This document shows, piece by piece, positions 1-9,151 of a DNA stretch of 23,444 nt. The position numbers and the translations under genes are program-made. Numbering within the stretch: position 1 is the stretch's first letter; each line of letters starts with the position of its first letter. This DNA comes from a bacterium (GTDB lineage: Bacteria; JAJRZV01): the NCBI GenBank assembly GCA_024275095.1, contig JAJRZV010000006.1, positions 1 to 23,444 of the forward strand, written 5' to 3'. The notes under the pieces are model-generated. The model searched no databases. It was not told the DNA's origin and worked only from the letters and a program-made list of their open reading frames with translations.

Positions 1-431
1 TCAAAACGCCTGCCCCTGGAGTGCCAGAGTGTAAAGATGGGCTTAAACTCCATTGCCCCGGGTGAAAATTTCTTTTTTTCTTCGGAGTTGTAAGGATACA
101 TGCTTCCGAAATAAAACGGTGCTGCAACGGAAAGAGAAACAGTGGGCGTAACCCCCACAAACCCCCTGAGGTTCACGGTGCTGAGGGCAGAAAGTATGGG
201 ACTTTCTCCGTTTGCACCTGAATACATCACCGGCTTTTCAATGTATTCATACAGTAAGCTTACGGACCAGTCCCCGGTGGTGAAGCGCCAGGGCCACTCC
301 ACTATCTGAGAGCGGTAAATTGATTGGGGAGGTGAATAGCGAATTACGGAAAAATTGAAGAATAGGAGCGCACCTGTTCCGATTAAGAACGGCAATTTTA
401 ATTTTTTTATAATGGCCGGGAGATGATTCAA
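1..431 (-). CDS. Probable outer-membrane beta-barrel (OmpA-type) protein, N-terminal part
   Basis: The frame is open from the minus-strand start to the window edge, so the 3' end is missing. I chose TTG at 431-429 because it overlaps the upstream stop as TTGA and puts a signal-peptide-like stretch at the very N-terminus ([17 protein letters not shown], about residues 8-25). An ATG at 473-471 is an in-frame alternative that would overlap the upstream gene by 46 bases; neither start has a good ribosome binding site. After the signal, the protein alternates hydrophobic and polar residues rich in aromatics ([15 protein letters not shown], then [20 protein letters not shown]), as in beta-strands of an outer-membrane barrel. 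Barrel/OmpA genes often sit next to TSP3-repeat surface proteins in Myxococcus-like bacteria, and the coupled start supports joint expression. The barrel call is inference from strand pattern and context; an unrelated secreted protein is possible. Confidence 0.5.
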   Translation of the reverse strand, partial: MNHLPAIIKKLKLPFLIGTGALLFFNFSVIRYSPPQSIYRSQIVEWPWRFTTGDWSVSLLYEYIEKPVMYSGANGESPILSALSTVNLRGFVGVTPTVSLSVAAPFYFGSMYPYNSEEKKKFSPGAMEFKPIFTLWHSRGRRF

Positions 432-3400
432 CGCTGCATGTGTTTTTTCAGCATTTTGAGAGGCACCAGGCATAGCAGATAAAGTACTACGAGGGGCATG
501 GTACCGTGATGCCCACCCTCGGAAAGCGCGCAGGATATGCCACCGCCCTTGAGGAGCTGCCCGTCGTCCCTGGGATTGTGAGGGTCGGAATTGTCCTGTA
601 ATACCTCAACACCGTCGCTGACCCCTCCGCCGTCCGTGTCCGCCTGAAAAGGATCAGTGAGGCTCACGTTTTTCTCGAATCCATCCTCGAGGCCGTCTCC
701 GTCGCTGTCCGTATCGCGGTAATTCCCCTTACCGTCCTTGTCCACGTCCTCGTATCCTTCTTCGGCGTCGGTGAGACCGTCGTTATCACTATCCGTGTCA
801 AGGGCATCTATGACCTTGTCTCCGTCGCTGTCAACCGGGTTACCGCCGTTGGTCTCCTGGTAGTCATTTATTACGTCGCCGTCCGAGTCTGCATTTCGTG
901 GATCAGTTCCAAGCTGAATTTCCACGTATGTGAGCAACCCGTCTTTGTCAAAGTCATCGTCGTCGGGATCGTTAGGATCGGTTTCTCCTGCGTCTATTTT
1001 TCCATTTGCGTTGAGGTCTTCCAGCCCGTCAGGGGCACCTCCACCGTCTGTATCAGGGTTGTTGACATCGGTTGTCGTGGAGGGATCGCTGTCAGGAACA
1101 AAATTTGGAGATGCGATGTTGGTGTCGGGATGCGCGGCAGCGAGGGTAATGCCTGCTTCGGTTCCGTCGAGAATTCCGTCGTTGTCGCTGTCCGGGTCAA
1201 GTGGATTGATGAGTCCATCACCGTCGCTGTCGATCAGCTCTTCCTCACCGTCCAGCAATCCGTCATCGTCGGTATCAGCATCGTATGGGTTTGTCCCGTA
1301 GATGTTCTCCAGGGCATTGGTGAGACCGTCCCAGTCACTGTCGTCATCGTTGGGATCATTGGGATCCGTTTCGCCCGCGTCCACGCGGCCGTTGATGTTT
1401 TTGTCCTCTTCACCGTCGCTGACCCCTCCGCCGTCCGTGTCCACGTTAAGGGGATCAGTTGTTGTGGAGGGGTCCTGGTCGGGCACGAAGCTGGGAGATG
1501 TCTGGTCCGTGTCCGGATGGGCGGTTGCGGCCGTGATACCCGCCTCCGTGCCATCCATGAGTCCGTCGTTATCGCTGTCGGGATCACACGCGTTGATCAG
1601 GCCATCGCCGTCGCTGTCTGCATTCCAGGCAGGTTCACTGCCGTCAATAACCCCGTCGTCATCCGAGTCTGCATCCGTTGCGGAAAGGCATGCGTATAGA
1701 TTTTCCTGGGCGTTGGTGAGACCGTCCCAGTCGCCATCGTCGTCGTTGGGATCATTGGGATCCGTTTCGCCCGCGTCAAGGCGACCATTCTGATTGCGGT
1801 CCTCTTCTCCGTCTATAACCCCACCACCATCCGTATCTGCAACAAGGTAATTCGTTGTGGTGGAGGGGTCTTCATCAGGTACAAAATTGGGGGATGTCTG
1901 GTCAGTGTCGGGATTTGCAACAGCGGCCGTGATACCCGCCTCCGTGCCGTCCATGAGTCCGTCGTTGTCGCTGTCCGGGTCGAGTGCGTTGATCAGGCCA
2001 TCTGCGTCTGCATCAGTAACACCATCTGCACCGTCCAGCAAGCCGTCGTCATCGGAGTCTGCATCATAGGGATTTGTTCCGTAAATGAGAAATTCTTCAC
2101 GTGATGGAATGCCATCCCAATCTGCATCGTCATCGTAAGGGTTATTGGGATCTGTCTCTCCAGTATCAACTTTGCCGTCCTGGTTTTTATCTTCTTCGCC
2201 ATCGAGGACTCCACCTGAATCGGTATCTGCATTGAGGGGATCAGTTGTTGTGGAGGGGTCCTGGTCGGGCACGAAGCTGGGAGATGTCTGGTCCGTGTCC
2301 GGATGGGCGGTTGCAGCCGTGATACCCGCCTCCGTGCCGTCCATGAGTCCGTCGTTATCGCTGTCGGGATCACACGCGTTGATGATTCCGTCGTAGTCCG
2401 AGTCCTCGTACCAGTATTGTTCACTTCCGTCAATGATTCCATCGTCATCCGAGTCTGCATCGGTTGGTGAGAGGCATCCTGTGGCTGTTTCGTCGTCGTC
2501 GGTTATACCGTCTCCATCGGTATCCAGATCTCCCACTTCGAACGAAACGATGTTTGTATAAAATCGGTTGATACCGAACCCTTCGATGTAGGCTGAGTTT
2601 ACAACCTGGGTGCCCGCACTTACGGAAAGAACGTAAACCTGAAACCGCATCCGATATGTCGCGTTCCCTGGGAAGTTACTGAAGAAAAACGTAACTGCAT
2701 TGGGATAGGAAGGATGGTCATATCCACCTGCATCACCGTCAAGGGGGTCATCCGTGACTGTTGTAAAGCCTGTACCGTAATCAATCTCCAGCGTGCCCGT
2801 TAAATAATCGGTGTAGTCGGGAATGTAGTCCACCACAAGTACATTCCGGGCTGGTGCATTGCTCGAGTTGGACAGGATAATGGTGTATGTCACCGGCATT
2901 CCGGGTTCTGTGGACGTGAATGACTGGTTCTTCGAGGCGCTCAGCAGCGGCCCCGTAACCGTTATGGAATATGGATTGCTCTGGACGGGAGGAATCTGGT
3001 CACTCTGGAAATTTCCGTAATTGACGATTGTTTCCCCTATGGTTGTTGCAAGTACTACTGCTTGAAAGTAGAAGGATGTGACATCACCCGGGTAGAGCGT
3101 AAAGGGTCCCCATCGAATTTCTCTGTTGAGAGAGTCATAGCTGAACCCTGGAGAGGCTACCCCGTTGAATTCCAGCTCTTCTGGCAGAAGGTCCCACACA
3201 TAGGATGTTGTGGCGGTCTGATTGGTGCTGTAGTTCGTGGCAGTTATTGTGAAGCTCACAACTTCTTCATAAGAAGCTTGTGATTTGTCGGCACTCTTGG
3301 TGAGTTGTACAAATTGCTTGGATACGACGATGGAATCTTCCGGATTGAGGAGATATTCACCGCGGTAATAGCCGGAGCCTTCCCCGTAGATGGTGTAAAC

Positions 3401-5308
3401 ATTGTCGGAGATTGCTCCGGGGAAGTTCACCTCCAGCACAAGGGTGATGGTTTCGTTATCATAGAGAATGTAGTTAAGGTCCCACAGGAGCGTGAGTTCT
3501 CCATCTACAACCTGGGTTGCAGGTTCCACGGCATCCGTCGACCCGTCAGGATAGGTAATCGTGGCTGAGAATGGTACGTACTCGATTTGATCCGAAAATC
3601 TGACGGACAGGTCCACACCGTCGACAGGGGAAAAGTCCCCCGAGCTGACTTGAAGCGTGAGTTGTACGCTTCCGCCCGTGGAAGGTACTGAGTAAGAGTC
3701 CGCACTTAATTCCACCGTGAGAACGGGCTCTAACCAGGCCTGTTCTAAAGGGAGCACGGTGTAGCCCAGGTCGAGGTAGGGAGTACCGCTTCCCGCCACG
3801 TCCGGATTTTCTCCGTAGGATGCGGCAAAAGGGCTCGTGGCAAGAATGTGCGTGCCTGTCAGGTCGAAGTCTCCTGATGGGTCACATACGGTCATCACGT
3901 CCAGTACATCGAGTATATAGGGTCCTGGATCAGCAACTCCGTCACAGTCAATATCAGCTGAATCCCATACTCCGTCACCGTCAAAGTCGAACCAGAACTC
4001 CGTTTCGTTTCGTGTGGGCGTGAGAAACACGTGATTGCCAAACGCGCTGCACGAGGGAACTCCATCGCATGCCGGGGCCCAGGAAATAAATGCTTCATCC
4101 TGCAGGAACACAGTGGGGACAAGAGAAAAGCCCCAGTCATATACAATGGACGCGTGATCCACCGCAGCCATGACCCAGAACGGGAGGTCTCCACTGAGCC
4201 GGGCGGATGATGTAACGGGAAGAAGGTGTCCTGTAACAGCGGAATATGCGGTTACGGACCGGGGAAGCACACTGAAAGTTGCTCCCGTGGTGATGCTGGA
4301 ATCATACGCCGTTACATTGAGTGTTGAGTCGTTTGGATTGTAGATGTATAGCTGTACGTCCCCGTTTACAAATCCCATCACGGGGGTTACATAATCCCGG
4401 CCGTATACCACGTTGGGAATCACGTTGAAAAACCTGGTCTGGAACCCACTCCATCCGACTGAACAACTGGGTCCCCCGGTAATCCATCCCACCTGTACAG
4501 GGCGGGATGACTGAATAATGAAGTTAGACGTGACTGTAATGGGGCTGGATGGACCAGTGGCGTAGTACGTGTCGTTCACGTAACCATTGGTGGAGTATGT
4601 GTCCCCTGCATTCAAAGTCACGGAGCGCGTTTCCGTGCCGTTATCCACAACAATTACTGTATTATCTTCAAACGCCTGTACCTCGACCCACACGTAGAGA
4701 AACGATGCGAACAGGCCCGTGGCACCATCATACATGTCCTCTCCGATTGGAATGGTGAAGTAGTTTCCCGTAGAAAACGCCGACTTGGAATAAATTTCCC
4801 ACGCCCCTCCAATGTACGATTGGTCAGCAGGCCACACGTTGTGGACAACATTGACAGGTCCGCCGGTGCTGATGATCCTGTCACCTCCGTCGTACCTTAT
4901 CGTTGTCCCGCGGGGGTAAGTAGGTACGTAGTCGTTGATACCTGTGCCTGAACCGTCGGATGGTAAGAGCAGGTATTCTCCTTTGTTCATAATGTACGTT
5001 TCGGTGCTGCTTTGTTGGGGGTTAAAAGGATCCAGTTCGTAGCCATCTTCCCAGTGGTCGTAAATGATTTTTTGACCATCCTGCGTGGAGGTGATGGTAA
5101 CCACTGACTTGAAATATGTGGTAATGGTATCCGCACAACTTTCTGCTTCGTTGATGTACTCGAACATGTCCCTGATCTGGCTTTCCCGGCCCAGCACGTA
5201 GTATTCTTGGATTCCGGCGACACCAGCAGCCCATGATGCAGAAGAAATAAGAGAAACGAACATAACAATTGTAGATAATTTTGCGGGGTGCCCCCCTCGT
5301 CCCTTCAC
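428..5308 (-). CDS. Large secreted surface protein with DUF11-like domains and TSP type-3 calcium-binding repeats
   Basis: A 1626-aa extracellular protein. The start is GTG at 5308, with AAGGAG six bases upstream. Residues 1-27 form a signal peptide ([18 protein letters not shown]). Residues 28-660 are beta-rich with the motif YDHWEDGYE (83-91), which I recall from other large DUF11-containing bacterial proteins; the middle resembles IgGFc-binding-like folds only loosely. Two DUF11-like domains follow at about 667-786 ([12 protein letters not shown]) and 787-920 (SASKNQSF). Residues 927-1580 are TSP3 repeats ([19 protein letters not shown]) including four copies of a ~130-aa unit, expected to bind calcium and form a stiff stalk. 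The tail has GGGISC (Cys1593), a hydrophobic stretch (about 1603-1617) and KKHMQR, like a C-terminal sorting signal. Probable role: cell-surface adhesion or structure. Exact function unknown. Confidence 0.85.
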   Translation of the reverse strand: MKGRGGHPAKLSTIVMFVSLISSASWAAGVAGIQEYYVLGRESQIRDMFEYINEAESCADTITTYFKSVVTITSTQDGQKIIYDHWEDGYELDPFNPQQSSTETYIMNKGEYLLLPSDGSGTGINDYVPTYPRGTTIRYDGGDRIISTGGPVNVVHNVWPADQSYIGGAWEIYSKSAFSTGNYFTIPIGEDMYDGATGLFASFLYVWVEVQAFEDNTVIVVDNGTETRSVTLNAGDTYSTNGYVNDTYYATGPSSPITVTSNFIIQSSRPVQVGWITGGPSCSVGWSGFQTRFFNVIPNVVYGRDYVTPVMGFVNGDVQLYIYNPNDSTLNVTAYDSSITTGATFSVLPRSVTAYSAVTGHLLPVTSSARLSGDLPFWVMAAVDHASIVYDWGFSLVPTVFLQDEAFISWAPACDGVPSCSAFGNHVFLTPTRNETEFWFDFDGDGVWDSADIDCDGVADPGPYILDVLDVMTVCDPSGDFDLTGTHILATSPFAASYGENPDVAGSGTPYLDLGYTVLPLEQAWLEPVLTVELSADSYSVPSTGGSVQLTLQVSSGDFSPVDGVDLSVRFSDQIEYVPFSATITYPDGSTDAVEPATQVVDGELTLLWDLNYILYDNETITLVLEVNFPGAISDNVYTIYGEGSGYYRGEYLLNPEDSIVVSKQFVQLTKSADKSQASYEEVVSFTITATNYSTNQTATTSYVWDLLPEELEFNGVASPGFSYDSLNREIRWGPFTLYPGDVTSFYFQAVVLATTIGETIVNYGNFQSDQIPPVQSNPYSITVTGPLLSASKNQSFTSTEPGMPVTYTIILSNSSNAPARNVLVVDYIPDYTDYLTGTLEIDYGTGFTTVTDDPLDGDAGGYDHPSYPNAVTFFFSNFPGNATYRMRFQVYVLSVSAGTQVVNSAYIEGFGINRFYTNIVSFEVGDLDTDGDGITDDDETATGCLSPTDADSDDDGIIDGSEQYWYEDSDYDGIINACDPDSDNDGLMDGTEAGITAATAHPDTDQTSPSFVPDQDPSTTTDPLNADTDSGGVLDGEEDKNQDGKVDTGETDPNNPYDDDADWDGIPSREEFLIYGTNPYDADSDDDGLLDGADGVTDADADGLINALDPDSDNDGLMDGTEAGITAAVANPDTDQTSPNFVPDEDPSTTTNYLVADTDGGGVIDGEEDRNQNGRLDAGETDPNDPNDDDGDWDGLTNAQENLYACLSATDADSDDDGVIDGSEPAWNADSDGDGLINACDPDSDNDGLMDGTEAGITAATAHPDTDQTSPSFVPDQDPSTTTDPLNVDTDGGGVSDGEEDKNINGRVDAGETDPNDPNDDDSDWDGLTNALENIYGTNPYDADTDDDGLLDGEEELIDSDGDGLINPLDPDSDNDGILDGTEAGITLAAAHPDTNIASPNFVPDSDPSTTTDVNNPDTDGGGAPDGLEDLNANGKIDAGETDPNDPDDDDFDKDGLLTYVEIQLGTDPRNADSDGDVINDYQETNGGNPVDSDGDKVIDALDTDSDNDGLTDAEEGYEDVDKDGKGNYRDTDSDGDGLEDGFEKNVSLTDPFQADTDGGGVSDGVEVLQDNSDPHNPRDDGQLLKGGGISCALSEGGHHGTMPLVVLYLLCLVPLKMLKKHMQR
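1450..1597 (-). repeat. Copy A of a near-identical 148-bp direct repeat
   Basis: By direct reading this segment matches 2236-2383 over 148 bases with two mismatches, while flanking repeat sequence differs clearly. The two copies are 786 bases apart, two repeat units. This suggests recent gene conversion or unit duplication inside the TSP3 array. Confidence 0.9.
2236..2383 (-). repeat. Copy B of a near-identical 148-bp direct repeat
   Basis: Partner of 1450-1597. The two substitutions are at the GCAGCC/GCGGCC and GTGCCG/GTGCCA sites. The intervening unit near 1929 is more diverged than these two are from each other, so the homogenisation skips a unit. Confidence 0.9.
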
Positions 5309-5326
5309 GTCACTCTCCTTATATAT

Positions 5327-5355
5327 ATTTTATCATGTTGAAGAGGTGAATGACA
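5327..5355 (-). promoter_or_regulatory. Candidate promoter for the surface protein gene
   Basis: On the minus strand TGTCAT (5355-5350) and TAAAAT (5332-5327) are separated by 17 bases. The start point would fall near 5320, leaving a leader of only about 12 bases over the AAGGAG site, which is short. The -35 match is weak, so this is only a candidate. Confidence 0.25.
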
Positions 5356-5411
5356 TGAGGTCCTGTTTTTATTAATGGATTGGAATATAAGCAATTTGAT
5401 ATTCTAACTAT

Positions 5412-7079
5412 ATGGCTTGCTATATATTTCGCCTTTTCAGTTCAGGATGGATTTTTGGTTTTTTCGTGGCAGCGTTTTTTTGTGGATGCTCTCACCCAGA
5501 GAAGGGCGGCCGGATTTTTTCTTCAGCTCTGAGCGAGTTTGACGCGCTTTACCTCAGCAGGCCTCCCCCACCACTTGGTGAGGTTTACATTGTGGATATA
5601 AGTGGAGAGTCTTATGGAAGAAGTGTTCTTGCAACGACCCTCCAGGGTGTTGTGAACCGTCATATGGCCCGTGTTTACCTTCTTACAGGTAAGACCTCCA
5701 CGGGTAACAGGGATTGGGAAAAGGAAGGAGAAAGAGCGGCTGAAGAATTCTGGGTTCAGTATTACTCGGATAATTACGGGCTGAAGGTGGTGTGGGAGGG
5801 TGGCCTGGAAGAAGCACTTGAAGTGTTTGCAGGAGAGATAGAAGGTTATGTGCTGGTGAGCCGTGATGAACCCTGGACGGTGAATGCAGGTACCACAATA
5901 GCAGCCCTGGAAAATGTGGTTGTGGCGTTTCCAGAAGATCAGGAATTTCTGGAAGGTCTTGGAATACCCATGTATCAATCGCTGGTGGGCAGGTGGCAAA
6001 GCGCGTCTGAATGTTATCTGGACCTGTGGAAAATGTATTATGCACGGATGCCCCATAGGGGACTCGGTATCCTCAATCCTGACGAGTACCGACTGCGTGA
6101 TTTCCTGATTCAGCAGGGATTCCTCACGGTTTACGGACGACCAACTACCGATGAGTGGTTGACGCTTGTGCATATCCTCAGGCGCACGGCCGTTAACGTC
6201 CCCGTGTTTGGGTATTTGTCAATGACAGGTGAAGAAGAGGTGCTGGCCGTGATGACGCTTTCTCAATACGGCAAGTATTTGATTCCTTCAGATACCACCC
6301 CCAATCTTTCCTTTCACGTGGCAGTAACTTCGAGCTCCCGGGAAGGTTTTCTCACTTCTATTGCAGAACGGAGACCAAAAATATTTCCCGAGTGTGAAAC
6401 GTCTGCCCCTGTTGTGACAGTAGCCATCAGTGACGGCGATAATCTTGTAATTCCCTTAAACAGGTACATCCGGGAGAGCCAGTGGCGCTCGCCGGAAAGG
6501 GGCAGGCTTCCAGTAGGATGGAGTTTTTCCCTTGCCGTGTTTGCTGTCGCTCCTGCAGTTGCTGAATATTTTGTGAACACTGCCACCGAGGCTGATGAAC
6601 TGGTGGCCATGCTTGGTGTGGGTTATGCGTTCTCCTATTTTTATCCTGACAGGGCGTTTTTCCTGTCGCACACTTTTAGAAAGATGTCAGAGCAAAACAT
6701 ATCCACTTTCTGGGTGCTGGACCCACCTCTCTACTTGCCTTCGTGCCCGGCATGGACCGATTTTACGCGTTACGCAGTCCAGGGCTATCCGTCTGGAATG
6801 CTGGTGGGTTACTTGGATACAGGAACCGTTTCTTATTTTAAGGTTGATGGAATGCCCGTTCTTGTTGCGGGTAACTCGTATTATGATACTCCCCCGATGC
6901 TTGCACAGCGTGTTCAGGATTTTGTTAACACTTCGGCGGAAAGGAGACCGCCGGTGCTGTTCTTAGGTGCACCAGTGTGGAAAAACACGTACGCAGAGAT
7001 GCTCACGGCTTTTGCACCTCTTATGGACCAGGGTGTGCACTTTCTGCGCCCTGCTGACGCACTGGCCTGTATAAAGTAG
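5412..7079 (+). CDS. GxGYxYP-family putative lipoprotein
   Basis: A 555-aa protein of the GxGYxYP type (Pfam GxGYxYP and its N-terminal companion domain, recalled), a family associated with carbohydrate-active proteins but without a firmly known reaction. The N-terminus has a hydrophobic signal (about residues 12-23) ending FFCGC, so Cys26 after Gly25 is the likely lipidation site. The N-terminal domain begins DISGESYGRSVLATTLQG, near residue 50. The C-terminal domain carries SDGDN (340-344), a P.GWSFS segment, and GVGYAFSYFYP (402-412) where the family motif is expected; here GxGY and FYP are separated by extra residues. The start ATG at 5412 has no clear ribosome binding site. It is divergent from the surface protein, with 103 bases between them. 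Family assignment is fairly secure, function is not. Confidence 0.75.
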   Translation: MACYIFRLFSSGWIFGFFVAAFFCGCSHPEKGGRIFSSALSEFDALYLSRPPPPLGEVYIVDISGESYGRSVLATTLQGVVNRHMARVYLLTGKTSTGNRDWEKEGERAAEEFWVQYYSDNYGLKVVWEGGLEEALEVFAGEIEGYVLVSRDEPWTVNAGTTIAALENVVVAFPEDQEFLEGLGIPMYQSLVGRWQSASECYLDLWKMYYARMPHRGLGILNPDEYRLRDFLIQQGFLTVYGRPTTDEWLTLVHILRRTAVNVPVFGYLSMTGEEEVLAVMTLSQYGKYLIPSDTTPNLSFHVAVTSSSREGFLTSIAERRPKIFPECETSAPVVTVAISDGDNLVIPLNRYIRESQWRSPERGRLPVGWSFSLAVFAVAPAVAEYFVNTATEADELVAMLGVGYAFSYFYPDRAFFLSHTFRKMSEQNISTFWVLDPPLYLPSCPAWTDFTRYAVQGYPSGMLVGYLDTGTVSYFKVDGMPVLVAGNSYYDTPPMLAQRVQDFVNTSAERRPPVLFLGAPVWKNTYAEMLTAFAPLMDQGVHFLRPADALACIK

Positions 7080-7171
7080 TTTTAAAGTAGTTTTTTAGAT
7101 TTTAGATTCTTCTCTCGCACCAGGTGAGGTATTCAGCTAAAATATTTTTTCAATCCAACAGGAGGTGAAAG

Positions 7172-7573
7172 ATGAAAGTAAAAAAAGTGAAGGTCCTCAT
7201 AGTTGACACCCCAAATGCGGTGGGCAAGCTCGCAGAGGTTGCTGGTGCACTGGCGGATGCAGGCGTAAATATTCAGGGCATTAGTGCGTATGAAAAAGGA
7301 AGGCGGGGCGTGTTCGTTATCTGGCCTTACAGTCCGGCAAAAGCAAAGAAGGCGCTTGCAAAGGTGAAGTGTAAAGTCGAGGAGGATTCGGCGCTTTTGC
7401 TGGAAGTTGCCAACAGGGTGGGTGTGCTCAAGGCTGTGGCTGAACGTGTGGCCGCTTCGGGAATAAATGTTCAGTACGTGTTTGCCGTGGCACTGCAGAA
7501 GGGCGAGGCCGGTGTGATTATTAAGACTTCCGAAGATGCCAGAGCTGCGAAACTTATCAGGTGTGTAAAATAG
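7172..7573 (+). CDS. Tandem ACT-domain protein
   Basis: A 133-aa cytoplasmic protein made of two ACT-type modules and nothing else. The first runs from about residue 5 (KVKVLIVDTPNAVGKLAEVAGAL, the usual beta strand then helix with an N-x-x-G-x-L pattern). The second begins around residue 75 (LLEVANRVGVLKAVAERVAASGINVQYVF). ACT modules bind amino acids or other small ligands and regulate enzymes; free-standing pairs are usually ligand sensors whose target is not known from sequence. A strong AGGAGGTGA ribosome binding site lies just before the ATG. The gene is 92 bases after the GxGYxYP gene and 84 before the oxidoreductase gene, so co-transcription is possible but not shown. No catalytic domain is attached. 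Confidence 0.8.
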   Translation: MKVKKVKVLIVDTPNAVGKLAEVAGALADAGVNIQGISAYEKGRRGVFVIWPYSPAKAKKALAKVKCKVEEDSALLLEVANRVGVLKAVAERVAASGINVQYVFAVALQKGEAGVIIKTSEDARAAKLIRCVK

Positions 7574-7657
7574 GTTTGATTACCCGGGGAGCAGTGCATT
7601 TCAAATTTCTGGTTTCGTTGCAAAAGTATCAGGTAAGCTGAAGGTGCGAGGTGAGCC

Positions 7658-8965
7658 ATGGCTGAAAAATACGATGTAATTATCGTGGGAGCAGGAGTGG
7701 CAGGTCTTCAACTGGGAGCCCTTCTCGCTCACGATGGAATGAGAACCCTTATCCTTGAAAAATCCAGTCGTGTTGGAGGAAGGGCATTTGTTCTGGAAAA
7801 GGACGGATATGTACTTGATTACGGTATCCACCTTGTCCGTTTCGGTCCTAAATCAGCCATTGCCAGGGTGATAAAGCACATTGGGCGACACGTGGATTTT
7901 GTGGATGTGGGTACTTCTTATCTGCTGGATGAAGATGGTCGCAGAAAGGTGTTCCCCACAAAGCCGATCACATTTCTCAAAACGCGCATGTTTTCATTTT
8001 CGGATATGATCACCGCACTGAAAACCATGGCAAGACTTCGACGTGGTCAGTTTGACCATTTACTTGAGACGCCTGTGAAGGAATGGATGGACGAAAATGG
8101 TTTCAAAGGAGGGTTAAGACGGTATTTTCACCTGGTCTCTGCATCCATGCTCGTTTGTCCCTTTATTGATAAAGCATCAACCGGCGAACTTCTCAGAAAT
8201 GTGCAGAAGGTTTTGAGAAGGCGCATCTCCGTGATGTATCCGAGAGGTGGATGGAAACCCCTTTTCAACGCCTGGATCGAAACTGTAAATTCCAACGGCC
8301 GCATCCTTACAGACTCTCCAGTAAAAGAAGTACGCATCAAAAATGGACGTGCCACAGGCGTGGTGATAGAAGATGGTCGGGAATTCGAAGCAGAAAAAGT
8401 TGTGGTTGCTGTTCCGGTTCAACACATGTTTTCTTTCCTCGATGAAAAGGAATTTCCCCCGGAATTTGTCAGTATGTGCAAGAATTTACGGCCTACTGCG
8501 GGTGTATTCATAGATTACTGTATCAAAGGGAAAATTTCTGACTCGACCGGGCTGTGGTACATATGGGATCCCATGTGTTTTGGCCTGTTCACATCGAACC
8601 TGGAGCCTGCACTTGCTCCTCCAGAGGGTCAGATTCTTACGTTTTTCTATCCGCGTCCCGTGGAGGAGATGGAAGACCCGGAAAAAGCCAAACAGCGCAT
8701 TGATGAACTTGAAAAGGCAGTTTTTAATCTGTTCCCCGAGCTTCAGGACAGGATTGCATGGCGTCGAGCAGCCCACCTGACAATGGTTGATGGAGTGGAG
8801 ATTAACATACACCAGCACCGTTTCAAGCGTCCCGGTTTCCGTGCCCCGAACATCCCCAACCTCTTCCTGGTAGGCGACTCCACCGCCGGGGATGGGGCAG
8901 GCGGCGATGTAGGGCATGAATCGGTGTTGGAGTGTTATTCGGAGATGATGGGTAGGGAGGTGTAG
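7658..8965 (+). CDS. FAD-dependent oxidoreductase, phytoene desaturase/amine oxidase-like
   Basis: A 435-aa flavoprotein. The N-terminal dinucleotide-binding motif is VIIVGAGVAGLQLG (about residues 7-20), followed by the acidic strand end LILEK (E35) and RVGGRA (38-43), the arrangement of the phytoene desaturase, protoporphyrinogen oxidase and amine oxidase superfamily. The C-terminal FAD signature is NLFLVGDSTAGDGAGGDVGHES, near 404-425. Length and layout fit the family. Substrate cannot be read from sequence; carotenoid-like or other isoprenoid or amine substrates are all possible, and no other carotenoid gene is in the window. The ATG at 7658 follows GAGGTGAG at a suitable distance. Part of the code for the C-terminal motif recurs at 9132-9151. 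Confidence 0.8.
   Translation: MAEKYDVIIVGAGVAGLQLGALLAHDGMRTLILEKSSRVGGRAFVLEKDGYVLDYGIHLVRFGPKSAIARVIKHIGRHVDFVDVGTSYLLDEDGRRKVFPTKPITFLKTRMFSFSDMITALKTMARLRRGQFDHLLETPVKEWMDENGFKGGLRRYFHLVSASMLVCPFIDKASTGELLRNVQKVLRRRISVMYPRGGWKPLFNAWIETVNSNGRILTDSPVKEVRIKNGRATGVVIEDGREFEAEKVVVAVPVQHMFSFLDEKEFPPEFVSMCKNLRPTAGVFIDYCIKGKISDSTGLWYIWDPMCFGLFTSNLEPALAPPEGQILTFFYPRPVEEMEDPEKAKQRIDELEKAVFNLFPELQDRIAWRRAAHLTMVDGVEINIHQHRFKRPGFRAPNIPNLFLVGDSTAGDGAGGDVGHESVLECYSEMMGREV
8901..8920 (+). repeat. 20-bp sequence repeated 231 bases downstream (copy within the oxidoreductase gene)
   Basis: GCGGCGATGTAGGGCATGAA encodes the GGDVGHE part of the FAD signature. It recurs with one mismatch at 9132-9151. Confidence 0.8.
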
Positions 8966-8986
8966 AGGGAGATGTGTACGGAGCCG

Positions 8987-9003
8987 CCTGCTGTATGAGC
9001 AGG
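8987..9003. repeat. Perfect hairpin
   Basis: CCTGCT (8987-8992), loop GTATG, then AGCAGG (8998-9003): a six-base-pair stem. No T-run follows, so it is not a standard terminator. Confidence 0.6.
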
Positions 9004-9008
9004 GGGTA

Positions 9009-9021
9009 CTGCGTAGCGCAG
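9009..9021. repeat. Perfect hairpin
   Basis: CTGCG, loop TAG, then CGCAG: a five-base-pair GC-rich stem next to the preceding hairpin. An outer arm TACTGC (9007-9012) can alternatively pair with GCAGTA (9026-9031). Confidence 0.55.
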
Positions 9022-9042
9022 CGGAGCAGTAGATATGAAGGA

Positions 9043-9129
9043 GGCGCGCTATGATTTTTGATTTGTTAGAAGGGTATGAGTATTTGGGTTATGCGTGAGG
9101 AGTGGAGTGGTGTATGGGGGTAGCGCGCC
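9043..9129. repeat. 9-bp perfect inverted repeat enclosing 69 bp
   Basis: GGCGCGCTA (9043-9051) and TAGCGCGCC (9121-9129) are exact reverse complements. They enclose a micro-ORF whose start codon begins at the last base of the left arm. The layout could be a miniature mobile element remnant or a structured RNA. No transposase or flanking target duplication is evident. Confidence 0.65.
9051..9098 (+). CDS. Possible 15-codon micro-ORF
   Basis: It encodes MIFDLLEGYEYLGYA. A perfect AAGGAGG (9038-9044) lies six bases before the ATG, better than most gene starts in this window. I do not recognise the peptide. It may be a real small protein, a leader peptide for the downstream phosphoesterase gene, or a chance ORF in decayed sequence. 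It sits between the arms of the 9043-9129 inverted repeat, so the arm could mask or expose the start codon. Confidence 0.25.
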   Translation: MIFDLLEGYEYLGYA

Positions 9130-9131
9130 GG

Positions 9132-9151
9132 GCGGCGATGTGGGGCATGAA
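9132..9151 (+). repeat. 20-bp sequence matching the end of the upstream oxidoreductase gene
   Basis: GCGGCGATGTGGGGCATGAA matches 8901-8920 with one mismatch but lies outside any gene. It suggests a small duplication or a decayed gene end. Confidence 0.8.

Larger units (their letters stand above)
1146..2383 (-). repeat. Four ~390-bp coding repeats (TSP3 array)
   Basis: The same coding segment recurs with anchors (the plus-strand string GTGATACCCGCC or its variant) at 1146, 1533, 1929 and 2319, giving periods of 387, 396 and 390 bases, about 130 residues each. Each unit encodes DSDNDGL-type calcium loops, then EAGIT..A..HPDT, then FVPD.DPSTTT, and a D-rich GETDPN segment. Less regular TSP3 motifs continue to about 560 and begin at about 2530. 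Antisense open frames across this region are by-products of GAT/GAC-rich repeats. Confidence 0.9.

Noticed and set aside
930-1793. Long plus-strand open frames across the TSP3 repeats
   Set aside because: They are antisense to a well-supported repeat protein; the Ser/Pro/Val-rich low-complexity products come from reading GAT/GAC codons backwards.
1146-2383. CRISPR array
   Set aside because: The repeats are ~390 bp, coding and in frame, with no short repeat-spacer structure.
5523-6173. 216-codon minus-strand frame
   Set aside because: Antisense to the GxGYxYP gene, no ribosome binding site, no recognisable domain.
7080-7171. Terminator after the GxGYxYP gene
   Set aside because: There is a T-rich stretch and a direct repeat AAAGTAGTTTT, but no stem-loop.
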